From Rhodeus uyekii (lineage: Eukaryota > Chordata > Actinopteri > Cypriniformes > Acheilognathidae), in NCBI GenBank assembly GCA_037043235.1, contig JAWRVZ010000055.1, forward strand, positions 124,001 to 188,000: a stretch of 64,000 nucleotides of DNA. The letters are read 5' to 3'. Positions 1 to 11,954 of the stretch are shown here, one piece after another; the first letter of the stretch is position 1; each line of letters opens with the position of its first letter. The notes beneath the pieces were generated by a model. That model had not been told where the DNA came from, made no database searches, and worked only from the letters and a program-made list of their open reading frames with translations. The translations under genes were made by a program, and so were the position numbers.

Positions 1-276
1 GTGTCACAGATTACTGTAAACAAGTGCTCTTCCTTTGTACAGTTACAAAAAGGACAAAACAAAGCACAGTTACATCTGAAGGGTGTTTCTAGTTAATAAG
101 ACCAATTTACAAAATACCTTGCAGAATATATAAAGAATGTGATGATCTTTACAGTACACCAGTAATCTAATAAACTACAGCTTTGCAAAAAATGTGTTGA
201 TTTGATGAATTTACAGTAAATTTCACATAATACACACAAGCTAATGGTTTGGCACAGATCAAACAAGACCTCTCTT
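1..276 (-). other. prr14 3' UTR/downstream sequence
   Basis: This follows the prr14 stop codon (TGA at 279-277) on the minus strand. It is AT-rich, with no coding signal. I see no clear AATAAA on the minus strand, so the poly(A) site may lie beyond the left edge. Confidence 0.4.
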
Positions 277-3200
277 TCAGCCCACTAACTGTTGAAGTGC
301 CATCCATGTGTCAAGCTCCTCGAGTTTGGAACAAAGCAGTGACTCCAGTTCCTGCAAGGTGAGGCCATCCTCCACTTTAGAAGAGACCCCGACACCTCGT
401 CTGGTTCTACAGATGCCAGGGTTCCCTCCTACCTTCCTCTGGGCTCCACCCCCTATCATTACACCCACCAGAGGTTTCTTGGGCTTCCTGGCAACACCCA
501 GTTCAGGGAATTTGACAAAGCGCTTCATCTTTTTTTGGCCCACCACAGCCTGAGAGCCATCTCGCCGATTAAGAGGCACCTCAAATATGGTTTCCAAGCG
601 TCTGAAAGAGTTTGCAATAGTAGCTTAATTGACCAGATGTTAAAAGGGAAAGAATAAAAACACCTCACCAAAGTCTCAAAATGTAACTGCATGCTTTCAA
701 GGTAAATTCAAGTCCTAATATGCTATGTACACTTATTAAGATTGTAGTTATACATTATAAGTGTATTCCAAGTACACTTATTAACATTGAGTGAGTGGTT
801 ATCAAACTGTGATATGAAATTAAACTAATGGAATAACAAAAAAATAATGCACTAGAACAGGAATTTTGTGTCAGCCCAACCCCTTTAATTTAAAAGATTA
901 GGTTATTATTTCATAATCTGTTTTAATGCGTTTATGTTCTTAGTTATCTGTAGGTAAACAAATAATCATTTTAAGTTTACAATTTAATGTTTTTTAAAAT
1001 AAATTTACATCAACCCTCCGTCAATCTCCATGTCTGTGAGTACTAAAAATTATGAATATGAGTTAAGAGTGACAGATAAATTATCATAAAATAAAAAAAA
1101 TTCAACCAGTCTGGGGAGCGTTTTTACAATAAAGTTTTAGGTTTTTACATAAAAATGATTTCAAACATATATAGTTCTCATGTGTTTTAAATCTATAATT
1201 GGCTATGTACACTGTAACTGCACTGCCATCCTAGTGTTAAAGTTCTTAAGCTTGCACTCAAAGAGATCTGTGCGATGTTGATAAATACAGGTGTATTTGG
1301 ATGGCCTGATCTGATCAGATGTGCCTGGCCAGAAAAACTTGAGAACCAAGTAAGTTGATAAAAGGGTTCCTAAGCTCAACTACCCAGAAAATGAAACATG
1401 TTTGGAAAATGTCTCACCCATCAGGAGGTTTGCTGAAGTTTTTGTTTGTATAGATTTCCTCCAAACTAAAATCCTTCTTCTTTATTCTGTAAAACACAAA
1501 ACATGAAGTGCATATTTGCTGTGATTAGATAAATGTAAACACACATTAGCTTCAGCAAGGGATAAAAAACTAAAGATAAATATGACCAAGTCCATAGCCT
1601 TCTCTATGCATTCATACCTGATGACCTTAGGAAGGCCCATTGGAGTGAGATTATTCTGAGGCTTTGGGATCTTTTTACGGATACGAATAGAGGACACCTT
1701 TCCTCGCTGACCATCCTTTATGTCAGTCTGTTCACAGAAAGCAAAGATGCATTAAGGGTTAAGAAAACGTATATATATTTTTAAACCACAAACCAAAGTT
1801 AAAAGTAACCTCACACCTTGATTTCAGAGTCTGATAATGCTTTCTCCTCTGAGATGGCTGCAGAGAGTTTAAGGTCAAAGTTGGATCTCTCTTCTTCTTC
1901 TATTGCCTCCTCACACTCCATGTGAGGCACTCCATGCTCTCCCTCCAAAGAACTTGAGGGAAGAAAAGCAAGATTTTAACTACTGAAAAACTTTTTTTTT
2001 TTAAAGGTTTTGCTTCTTATGGAAAAAATGTCTGAGATAATTAATAATGGTCCTTCAATCACGATTTTTGTGGCCGATAATTGTAAGCAGCACTGGCCGA
2101 TACTATCATCGGAGGATTTTTCCCAGACATTAATTCATTAAGTTACATACTATTGCATTAAAATGATCAAGTAAGACAATAAAGACTTGTATAACGTTAT
2201 GCATCCAATCTATAATATGTGATGTATAATAACATATCCAATTGATCAGAGCACCCCAGTCATCAAAATACTACATATATAATAGGTAATAAAAAGCGAG
2301 TATACTCGAATGGAGTGGATTTTGAAAAAAATCTTTTTTCAAAGAAAAAAAAAATTTTTTTCCACAAAAACATTAAGTAACTCCGTTGTTTGAGCAGCAA
2401 ATATATATTTATCAAATATATATTTGATAATACATAATCAAACAATTTTTGAAGGATCATGAGACACAGGAATAAATTACACTTTAAGATATAATGAATA
2501 TTTTAAATTGTAATAATATTTCACAATAGTAATTCAAATATAAGCAGCCTTGTTGAGCATGATACTTCTTTCAAAAGGATAAAATAAATGGTTCAAATTC
2601 CTACAATTTTTGAAAGGTAGAAATGGTAAAAAAAAAAGGACGTTTTCATTTCAACATGTTATCCACATAATAATAATAATGAATAATAAAAAGCAAGTGC
2701 ACTCGGATAGGGTGGAAGGGAATCTAATAAATTACCTGCAGAGTGATGACACAGAGGCAGAAGGTGTCTCAGGGCTGGGAGTGACAACAGAGGAGAGGCC
2801 GGTTAAAGCATGACAGGACGTGAGGGTGGAAGTAAAAGGGGAACTGAAGGAGGAGGACGATGATAAGGATGATGCGACAAAACTGGAGCCAGCTGAAATG
2901 CTGCCAGTGCTGGCATCACTAGCATGACTACGCCCTTGGCTTGAGCTTTTAGACAAGAACGCTAAAGGACTGGACAAAAAACATGAGGCAAGGGCTGTGA
3001 GAGAGGTGGAGGGAGAATAAGGGGAAGAGGGGCACAAAGGGCCACCCCGACTAGCAGGGTACACCTCTTTACGGAGACACAAAGGGGCAATTTCTCGCTC
3101 AATCTCTACACTGCAAACGGTGTGCCGGCGAGTGCGCTTGGACGGAGAGTGATGGTGGATGGGAAGTTGAGTCTGTGAGCTCTTTCTGCTGGGTGAGGTA

Positions 3201-6200
3201 GTGCTGTTATCATGCATGTGGGAGCAGGGTAAATGACAGTCACTGGATACTAGGGATGGGATTTCAGGGCAGGAGTAGCTGCGCAGGAGGCGGTTGGAGC
3301 CGCTACCTGACAACGATACTACTGGAATGGCTTCTGCTGCCTTTTCTTGGCTCTTTGCTTCATCTTTGCCTCCAATAACACCATTTCTCTTTGCAACGGA
3401 AGCATCTTTTCTTCTTGGTCGGTTTGCATTCTTCATGGATCTAGTTCGTTTTCTTTCTAAATGCACTGGAGCGGTTTTATCAGGTGACAAAAGTTCCTTC
3501 ATTTCTTCTCTTGATTCAAGACCAGGAAGAAATGTCACCTGCTCCTCAGCCAAAGTAATAGACTGTTGGCGGTGCAGTAGTGTTATTTTTGAAGGTTTAC
3601 TAGGTCCTGCTGGATCAACCACTGAATTCACGCTGTAGTCCTCAAACTTATGCTTGGGTGGACGAAGGTTTCTCTTCTGCGAAGCATCACCTGAACCTTT
3701 AAGATGCTGTCTTGTTTTTCGAGCTTCAAAGGTCTGCTTGGGGTCTTGTGGCTGCGAAGGGTGTTGAAATCCAGAACATTCTGATGGACCATTCATGATA
3801 TTTCTATTGTTGCTTTGCATACTCTTGTTAATTGAAACATTTTGTGTGCAGTTTTGAGAGGATGTATCAGTGCCATCACCTTCATTGATCAGTGACATCT
3901 TACATTTTATATTTTTTCTCAACCGACTTCTCATCTTCTCCTGTCCCATTTCTTCAGTGGTTTCTACAGAATTTCGCATCTCAGCATCTGCTGTATTAAT
4001 TCTACAGACGGGCACATCTTTTGTTTTGGAGTTTTGGAGCGGGAGCGTCACAGACACCCCTTTCCTCTTTTTCCTAACCTGACTAATTGTGTCTCCCTCC
4101 TGGTTTATTTCTAGAGTGAAGCCACTGTCTTTGATCTTTTTACTCCTCGTAGTTCTTCCCTCTTTAATGTTCTGCATGTCATATTTCCTCCTTGTCTGCA
4201 AGTCTTTCTTTGTCAGAGGAGCTTCTCTGCTTCTCTTTGCCCTCACTTCCTCGACAGAAGTGCTTACCGTAGGGTCTGATACTTCAGCCGAGTGGTGAGT
4301 CCACTCCGTAACATTTTCAGACTGCGATTCCTTAATCTCGACATCTAAAGGCTTTGATTCGGTCACAGAAGTGACCAATTCACTGGGGGTGGGCTCAGCT
4401 GTCCATGACAGATGTTTCTTTCTAGGGCTTTTTCTAGTGGTCACCTGTGTATAAGATTCTTCGCTGCCAAATGAACCACCTGTGCTTGTGTCTTTATATA
4501 TCAAGTCAAAATTAGAGGAAGTGCTAAAAGAGGAGGCTACAGAATCTGGCTTGTTTAAGCAAGTTTTGTTTGTGCTGCTGTTTGCCTCTAGTTTCAGAGA
4601 GTTTGATCGCTCTTCTAAAAAGCAGGACTTAAGACTATGTTCACAGGCTGCGTCACTGCTAAGGGTCTGTCTCTCACCTGACAGCCGATTAAGGACAACA
4701 ACCGCATCTGCTTGAAGATTGGCTTGACTAGACGCATGCATGGCTCTTGCAGAACTCAATGATTTGTCTGTGGACAGATTTAGTCTAGTCTTGAGGAAAG
4801 GACTCTGTGCTTTACAAGGACTGGCAACACGAGTCACATCATGAAGGACGGATTGTTGTGACTGGCTTGAACGACAGTCTATCTGATTTTCTTCATTTGG
4901 TGCAACCTCGCTGTGCATTTGAATATGATCCAATACCGGCCCGTGGTTGTTTCTTTTTGAAATTGTACAAAAATTCAGTCTCTGTGGAACTCTGTGGCGT
5001 TTTGGAGTAGTGTTGCACTGCAGCTTTTCTGAAGAAGGCCTTTTTGGAAACAATCTATTTCTACATTTACCATTATCAGTCTCGCCCTCCTCTGAACAGG
5101 TTGAATTTTCAAAATTTGACTCGGTTTTCAACGGCTCATGCTGTTCAGGAAGTACGATTGAGGACAGAGAGTCACTAGGCTTAAATAGCCGAACAGGGCT
5201 CATGACAATCTCAGTGAAGCTAGCCATCTTGGATTTGAAAGACTGGAGAAGTGGACCGATCTCCCATCGTTTTATTGCTGAAGGGCTCTCTGGGGACTCC
5301 CTCTCCACTGGCTTCCGGTCATGGCTTTGCTCCTTTGCTGTGCTGACATCCCCTAACTGTGAGGTCACACAGGGTGATACCGGTCTGTTGCTTTCATCCC
5401 TGATGTAAAGAGACATAAGACATATTTACAACATGTTTGCAGGGTAAGGGTTACAGATCCGTATTGTTTGGCACAGTAACACCCACTCTGAATATTGGTC
5501 CTCCATCTCAGCTTCAACTCCAGAGCTAGTCTGAAAAGAAGAAGAAGAAAAAAAAAGTAGGTCAAGACAAAAAGAATAAAACTACTTTCTTACAGTAACT
5601 AATAAATCCCATCACATGCAGAGCGTCACTGGAGTTGAGTTGCTGCTATAGTTAGTGTAATTATTCACCAGGAATAAGAACCTGTAAGAAATTCGTTCAT
5701 CTTCAGAACACAAATTGAGACATTTTAAAGAAATCCAAGAGCTTTCTAAACCCCCCCATAGACAGCAATTCAAGGTAGTAAATACATTGTTAAAATACTC
5801 CATGTAACTACAGTGGTTCAACCTTAATGTTATGAAGTGACAAAAACATGCATGCGTTGTGGGGCTCAAGTGAACAGCGCCGGAGACCAAACAGAAAAGT
5901 TATAAAATAAAGCCGTAATTTTTGGGGGTTTTGCGAACAAAGTATTCTTGTTGCTTCATAAAATTAATGTTGAACCAGGGTAGTCACATCGACTATTTTT
6001 TACTGTCAACTGTCAATAACATCTGACAATAATCTGAGGATCTTTAATTAACTGGGATCATCGATTACTAAACTTGCATTGCTCGTATCTGGGTTTACGT
6101 TTTACTTTTGCCTAATTTAAAATAAATTTTGTTATTACAGGTTATCAGACATAAACAAGCATATAACCATGTAGAGAACAAGCATAACTGAATCATGCAA

Positions 6201-9155
6201 TTCAGAGAATCAGTGCGTTGACTCCTGGCAGACCTAAATGACTCATGTGATGGAAATTTTATTCCTTATGCACTTAATAATCCTTATACTTAGAAGTAGG
6301 CAAGCTTATCAAAGAAACTAGACGTTCTGTTTTCGTATGTGTTGCATAGCAAGCACAGAACTACCTGTCCTAAACCAAATGCATTATACAGTGATCCCTC
6401 GTTTATTGTGGTTAATGTGGACCGGAACTCTCCGCAATGGTTGAAAATCTGCAAAGTAGGATTGCCCCCCCTCCTTGGAATTTCTGTATATGTGTGTGTC
6501 GGTACCAGAATGTTTAAAATGTAGATTTATACTTTAAATATATTTTAATGAAATCTATTTAATTCATAGATTTAATATTATACATCTCTCATACGATACG
6601 TATTATGGTGCTCTACACTCATCAATGAAAGTAGTATCTTGAAACTACTTGAAACGCCAGCAATGACGACAATGACAGACCTGTGAGGCCTTTAAATCAG
6701 TTCGGGAAGTGCCTCATCGTCAGATATCAGCGCTGGATCGTCAACATTTGCTTCTGAGAGAGGCGAAGAGGCTCCCACTCCACTCGTGCTCTCATTCGTC
6801 AATCTCACGCCGGGAACCAATCACGTGTCTTGTCTGAGTGCCCGTGGGTGTGTACAAAGCCTCTAAGAGAGTTTCTCTCTTTGTCTGACATCCTGGGAAA
6901 CCATTTCTCTCGCATCACTGCTTTTTTTTCTATTAATATTTTTGAAAAATCTGTGATGCACAGAGGCCGCGAAACTTGAACCGCGAAGTGGCGAGGGATT
7001 ACTGTATTGTGTTTAGTCACCAAGCGTAAGGATCTGGGAAACCGGCCGAGGTGGGGGTTTAGAGAGAGTATATAAACTAACGAAGAGAGGCACTTAGTTG
7101 CCTTCTCATACTTAGATGCTGTCTGTGTGTGAGAATGCCGTTTCTTGCAAGAAATAAAGCTTAAGAATCTCACTTGTTCTTTATTGATAAACATTTAAGA
7201 AAATAATTTCCACAACACTTGTTAGTGCAAAACGTAAACAATGGTCCTTTTGGCTTCACACCTCAATGTCTACACTTTTCTTCCCTTTTGTTTTTTTCTC
7301 AGAATGGCTCACAAAAGGTGTGCCACTGTCAGTTTCATTGTGTTGGTCTTCCCTCTCTGACACCTTAGTGACTCTTACAACAGTAACACCCGAGTACGAG
7401 GAGTAATACCATAGTTTTGTAAACTGTAATGCTGTAACCTAGTGATGAGTAACCTATTCTTGATTACATAATTGTATCAGCTTGTGTGAATTCATTAAGT
7501 TGTCAGCTAATTACGTTGCAATGAAAAAGGAGTAATGTGAAAGTGCTGAGGAACAACAAAAACAACATGACATTACCATGCTGTCTTCGTCTCTCACATG
7601 GGGATGAGCTCAAGTGTTGAGGTTATGATGACCGCGCCTCATCTTTGAGTCTCTTCCCTGGCCCCGTGGTTAAGTCTGCTTTTTCCTTTTTTTGCCAACC
7701 TTACTCACAAGTCATCAAATCTTTGGAACAAGCAGGTCAACCAGTTGGTTAACCAGTTTCACACCTAATTGTTTTTAAGGCAATGCTTGATTTGTCCACC
7801 GGGAATTGATTGGATGCTGGATGGTTGTGGTTTGCTAGTTCTGTGATGATGTCATGTGAGTGGCAGGTCGTCCCGCCCTCACGCCAGTAAACACATCATC
7901 AGAGAACAGAAAATCTGTGGTAGCAAGAGGGAGGGAAATTACAGATTATGAGGGAACATAAAAAAATAGGGCACAACCAAATAATTTATGGCAACTTCAA
8001 TAAATTGCATTCAGCAATTGTCAATTCAACTGCAGTCCCCTAGTAGGCAGGACAACAACAACAACAACAACAAAAGATAAAAATTTATAAAAATGTATGA
8101 AAGTGATAAAGTTTTGGAACAATAAGAGGGTTTATCTTAGAAGAGCTTTATCTTATTTTAGACAGTAAAGCTTTAAATAAAAACAAAGAACGAGACACAA
8201 TATCAAAACGTCTTTCATAATCATGATAAACAACGTTATTTTAGTTTTCTAAAACGCTAACTGAAATAAAATATTAAAACGTAAAACTTTGAGCCAGTTG
8301 TAAAGGTCAGATTTTTCCATTAAATTCAATAATAATAATTTAAAAAACGAAGATAAAACCACAAAAGCCTCAATTCGTTATCAAACACTGATGATGGTAT
8401 GGTGAGAATATATTGTCTGTATTTTATTAAACTATTTTGTTGTCAGGTAGACGTGTTTAATAATACTTGCGCCACATTTTCATAAAAAATAAATATATAA
8501 CTCATTAACTTGCAAACAACAGATCATACCGTGCGCCTCTTAAGAGTCCGCGCTGCGGTCGGTACAGTTTCGCTTCTAATAGCTTGTTTAGAGACCAAAG
8601 TCAGCCTACATTCAGGAATATCTTTAGGCAGAATTATTATAAATTAGCTGTGCAACTAAATATCTCGCCATTCAGCAACATAGTGGCGAGAAAAGATCAA
8701 AGAGCAGAATTTCCATATCGCAGACGTGCAGAATAATACACCATAACCGCAGTCAAACCGATTCCCACATACAACCTCAAAACAACAAGGATTAAACTGA
8801 ATTAATTCCTCGATGCTTGCGCTCCTGAGTTACAGTAACTGCTCGCCAGAAATAGCTTTACCAGAAATATAATTTTCCAGACACTGGTGTGGTTTTGTGT
8901 GCGTCGTCGACGTATATTGCGGCTAACTGAGCTATGCTGCTATCTACGCATAAACCAGTCAAATTCATTGCGTTAAACGCGCATTTTACTTTATCTTACT
9001 TCAAACACATGAGTAAATTACGTAAGTAAATTGCACACTAACCTCAAATCGTTTGAGGGAAAATGTGCAGTGAAAACATCTCCTTTAGGCGTTGTTTCTA
9101 AAACACCGATGTTTCTGTGACATCCCCATGCCGGACGGCGCCCGAGTTTCACCAT
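277..9155 (-). CDS. prr14: Proline-rich protein 14 (Tantalus-domain nuclear lamina tether)
   Basis: Seven coding exons join in phase: 9155-9043, 5530-5483, 5399-2736, 1952-1817, 1727-1618, 1486-1418, 601-277, giving about 1154 aa. PRR14 tethers HP1-bound heterochromatin to the nuclear lamina. Seen: a short N-terminal exon starting MVKLGRRPAW; a conserved block around residues 108-126 (SFKSKMASFTEIVMSPVRLF); a very long Ser/Lys/Arg-rich, probably disordered centre; and a C-terminal Tantalus domain (DFSLEEIYTNKNF, then RLETIFEVPL at about 1048). LETIFE fits the LxxIxE docking motif for PP2A-B56. AVVVL near residue 286 resembles the HP1-binding LAVVL of human PRR14 (inference). The protein is about twice the human length (585 aa), and PRR14L is the alternative; the 16p11.2-type neighbours favour prr14. 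The long single exon holds most of the protein. Exon 2 (48 bp) is the least certain join, but its phase fits both neighbours. Confidence 0.87.
2285..2716 (+). repeat. Direct repeat pair bracketing a repeat in prr14 intron 3
   Basis: About 33 bp starting 'taataaaaagcgagtatac' at 2287 recurs with a few changes at about 2684 ('taataaaaagcaagtgcac'). Both copies run on into a tggagtgga/tagggtgga core. The second copy ends about 20 bp from the splice donor of the long prr14 exon. This could be a local duplication with a later repeat insertion between the copies. Confidence 0.45.
2330..2580 (+). repeat. Interspersed repeat fragment in prr14 intron (family A)
   Basis: This fragment carries the words 'gagcagcaaat', 'gaaggatcatgagacac', 'ggaataaattac' and 'gcagccttgttgagcat'. 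The same words, with variants, occur at 47500-47871, in part at 29695-29763, and inverted near 60315-60385. I recognise it as a very abundant fish interspersed repeat, but I cannot assign a transposon superfamily from sequence alone. Confidence 0.6.
5620..6000 (+). mobile_element. Fold-back (imperfect palindrome) non-autonomous element
   Basis: Lies in prr14 intron 1. The arm at 5792-5843 (taaaatactccatgtaacta, then cagtggttcaacc and ttatgaagtgaca) is the imperfect reverse complement of 5947-5999 (ttgcttcata, then gttgaaccagggtagtcaca). The left part, with 'ttcgttcatcttcagaacac', matches a repeat common in cyprinids. No coding capacity. Outer ends are approximate. Confidence 0.55.
6389..7004 (+). 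mobile_element. Tigger/pogo-like MITE, copy 1
   Basis: Ends are CAGTGATCCCTCG at the left and the inverse of CAGTAATCCCTCG at the right. TA dinucleotides flank both ends (6387-6388 and 7005-7006), as expected of Tc1/mariner/pogo target duplication. It shares internal sequence with the copies at 17618 and 43436 (gggaaccaatcacgtgtctt; gaaacttgaa..cgcgaagtgg). It is the longest of the three and carries extra sequence in its left half. No intact transposase ORF. Sits in prr14 intron 1. Confidence 0.75.
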
Positions 9156-9540
9156 TGCGCTGACGGTTCAGACCTATCATTCGGTGCGAGCGCGTTCCCG
9201 GTCAGCCGACCAGCCAATCAGAATCTTGAAAGGTAAAACGTGCCCCGCCCATTGGGTAAACTCTAAAAACGCGGCCAATAATAAATGTGTAGCGTCGACG
9301 TACTAGCCAATTAAGTTTCAGGAGGGAGAAAAGCAACCAATAGGGACCCCATAAACAGTCGTCTTTGTCCTGATGTAAACTTAAACGCTTTCATTGGTTT
9401 ATGGAGTGTACTGCTTGAATCTCGCGTGTTGCAGCTTTGTAAAATTGTAAATTGAAAATCCAATAAATGTGCTGCTATAAAAGTGCAGGAGTCAGAATAG
9501 CACCATAATATTAACCTGAACATTAGGTTGGATCCAGCCA
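9156..9540 (-). promoter_or_regulatory. prr14 promoter with seven CCAAT boxes
   Basis: Immediately upstream of the prr14 start codon. CCAAT pentamers occur in either orientation at 9214, 9251 (inverted), 9275, 9307, 9337, 9393 (inverted) and 9460. The first five are spaced 24-37 bp apart. The segment is richer in CpG near 9160-9300 than its surroundings. NF-Y is the known CCAAT binder. No TATA box stands out. The region ends at the cd2bp2 poly(A) signal, so the two genes are tail-to-head with little spacer. Confidence 0.6.
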
Positions 9541-9551
9541 GAGAAAAACTC

Positions 9552-9557
9552 TTTATT
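9552..9557 (-). terminator. cd2bp2 poly(A) signal AATAAA
   Basis: TTTATT on the plus strand reads AATAAA on the minus strand, about 150 nt after the cd2bp2 stop codon (TGA at 9711-9709). This implies a short 3' UTR ending just before the prr14 promoter. Confidence 0.6.
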
Positions 9558-9708
9558 TTAAAACATCATGTATCAAACAAACACAAGTGCACATACTGGT
9601 GTATGTGAGTACATAAGACATTATTGAACAGAAAACAATTAATCAGAGAAGCCCATTCAGAAGGACAGAGGAAATCAAATAAAATCAGTAACATGACTCA
9701 TAGACAGA

Positions 9709-11903
9709 TCATGTGTAAAGTTCAAAGTCTATTCTCTTGGAGTTGTAGAACGGGGCACCTCCTTGGTCCATCCTTCTACAGTATACTCCATCCTTGAAGT
9801 AGCCCTCATCAACCCAGTCCTGGAATAAAAGATACGGCAATATTAGATACGCTACTTTTGTTCAGAATACCCAAACTTAACCAGAAAATAAGTGTCTGTC
9901 TTTAACATAAATCAAAATCATTGTGACATTGTAACAAATGTAGGTGGTGCAGAACATATTTTAATGGTTATGCGTGTAATATTTTGCCACCACAGGCACT
10001 AAACAAAAATTATTTTTCAAACAGGCTTCACAACTACTCTGTGTGTCTACAGCAGGCCGGTCACATCATTGGTGAAGCATTATAGCTTTAATAGCAATTT
10101 TGATACAGCAATAAAGAAATTAGTTTATTAAAAAAAAAAAGACTTCCTTTATCAAAAAATTGTGTACGTTGAGGTGTGTTTGCTTTACCTGCATCTGTTG
10201 GCTGCTGAAGGGCCCATAGAGCTCAGAGTTTTCCTCATTGTCCCATTTGTACTCCCACATGACCTCATCACTCACTGGAGAGAAACACTGCTATTACTGA
10301 GGGATTAGCCATGAATCAAATACTCATAAATGAAGAGTGACAATAAAATTACAAACACATTTAAAATGTACAGTTTCACTGATATTCAATTAAGTTTAGC
10401 ATTTGTTTGCATAAGACAATAATTTGCATTATTTGTGACCACAAAAACAGTTGCAACTACTACAAATAAAGTTTCATACAAGTCCAGCAGAATTAAAATA
10501 AAAAAACACTCATCCAATCACTGACCTATGCTGTTGTCTTTATCCTCGTCTTTTTCTGCACCATGCCTCTCATCAAACTCATCAGCGAACATGTCTAGCT
10601 CTTCTTCTTCCTCTTTTTTATCCTCCAGCGTTTTGGCTGCCTTTCCTGGAGTCAACCCCTTCAGCTTATAGGCCAGCTTTTCATACGTCTGCTGATAAAT
10701 TTCAAATTCTCCAATCCCCACCAGTCTATCTGCCAAGGCTGTCAGTTTGTCTAATTTATCAGCGTCTCTGTTCAAAGTCTCTTTGTTTCCCTCCTCTCCC
10801 CCTCTCAGTTTTCCTTTCTTCTTCTGTCCTCCAAGACCACCAAGTCTTCTCAGAGCAGCAGCCACTGTTTCTCCAGGAAGCATCAGCTGAATGATGGCTT
10901 CTGTGAGTTGATAATGGCTGTAGGTTGCCAGAGGGTCTTCTGCTGGCTCTTTCTCCTCCTCTTCCTCATCTTCCTCACGGTCTTTCTGCTGCTCCTCTCG
11001 TTTTATCTCCTCCTCTGCTTCATCTTCATCACCAACTCTTCTCTTACGCTTTGCGGCAAGGCCTTTCTTCTTTTTCATGGGTTGCTCTTTTATTTTCACC
11101 TGTGTGAGAAAAACATTGGAACTTTAAGCTTAAGCTCTGATTCACAATTATCAGAATGTATTGACTAAAACATACCCAGTCAATATTGTCCAGCCAGTTG
11201 TCCCTGATATCTTTCTCTTTGTTGACAAAATAATTTCCTTCTGAATCAAAGTAACCCTCCTCCATTTCCTCATCGAGATTAAAAGGGGTAATGCGAACCC
11301 CCTCGTCATAGTCAATGGTTGCCATTTCCTGACCTGTAAACATAGAATGTGAAAGACAAATATTAATATTAGTACTACTAATACCAACTAAAATACAAGC
11401 AACCTGGTGTTTCAAAATACTATCAAAAACAAAAATTATTAATTTACACGTTCTTATACTTATAAACAACTGGACAGGAAGAAGAGAAACCATTCTGCGA
11501 TGTGTTCAAAGTGCATTTCATAATCTGTACGAGAAACAAATTATTCACAGACCTTCCACGTCATCATTGGCAAGGATGTCATATTTGCTGGTATTTTCTC
11601 CATCCCCTGCTTCATCTTCTTCATCACTGTCCAATGAGTGTTTCTCCTTAAATCTGGATCCAGGGCCACTCACACCATCAACAATCTGTAAAGAGACATT
11701 AGATAAAGAGGAACAGAGCATGGCCAATCACAATACTGTAAAATCCATTTAATCAGCATAACAATACTCATCGCATAAAAATAACAGGACACAGCATACA
11801 ATTAAATATAAAGTTATAAAAGGCCAACCTTTTTCTTTGGAACAACTTCTTCCAAAGTAATCTCCCCATCTCCATCCTCAAAGGTCACTTTCCTTTTCGA
11901 CAT
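9709..11903 (-). CDS. cd2bp2: CD2 antigen cytoplasmic tail-binding protein 2 (U5 snRNP 52K, GYF domain)
   Basis: Six exons (11903-11829, 11685-11553, 11333-11176, 11099-10526, 10274-10189, 9819-9709) give 378 aa. CD2BP2 is a U5 snRNP-associated adaptor whose GYF domain binds proline-rich ligands, including the CD2 tail and SmB. Seen: start MSKRKVTFEDG and VPKKK; GPGSRFKEKHSLDSDEEDE; VRITPFNLDEEMEEGYFD and IRDNWLDNIDW; a long acidic/Lys-rich linker; and a C-terminal GYF domain at about 318-378 with W320, Y322, GPF 334-336, W344 and GYF 348-350, ending NSKRIDFELYT. The linker (GLAAKRKRR..EEEEKEPAED) is longer and more charged than I recall for the mammalian protein. An acceptor sits directly before the ATG, so the 5' UTR is split; candidate upstream donors are near 12616 and 12246. 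Confidence 0.97.
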
Positions 11904-11954
11904 GCTAAAATAAAAAACTTAAATCGTTCAAAGGAAATCAGAATATCCTGACTC

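Noticed and set aside
308..553. Open frame on the plus strand opposite the last prr14 exon
   Set aside because: It is the antisense shadow of the Tantalus-domain exon and has no start or splice context.
4947..5408. 153-codon plus-strand frame
   Set aside because: Antisense to the long prr14 exon; Ser/Leu-rich composition is explained by that exon.
6805..7194. 129-codon minus-strand frame
   Set aside because: Overlaps a non-coding MITE and its flank; no domain and no splice signals.
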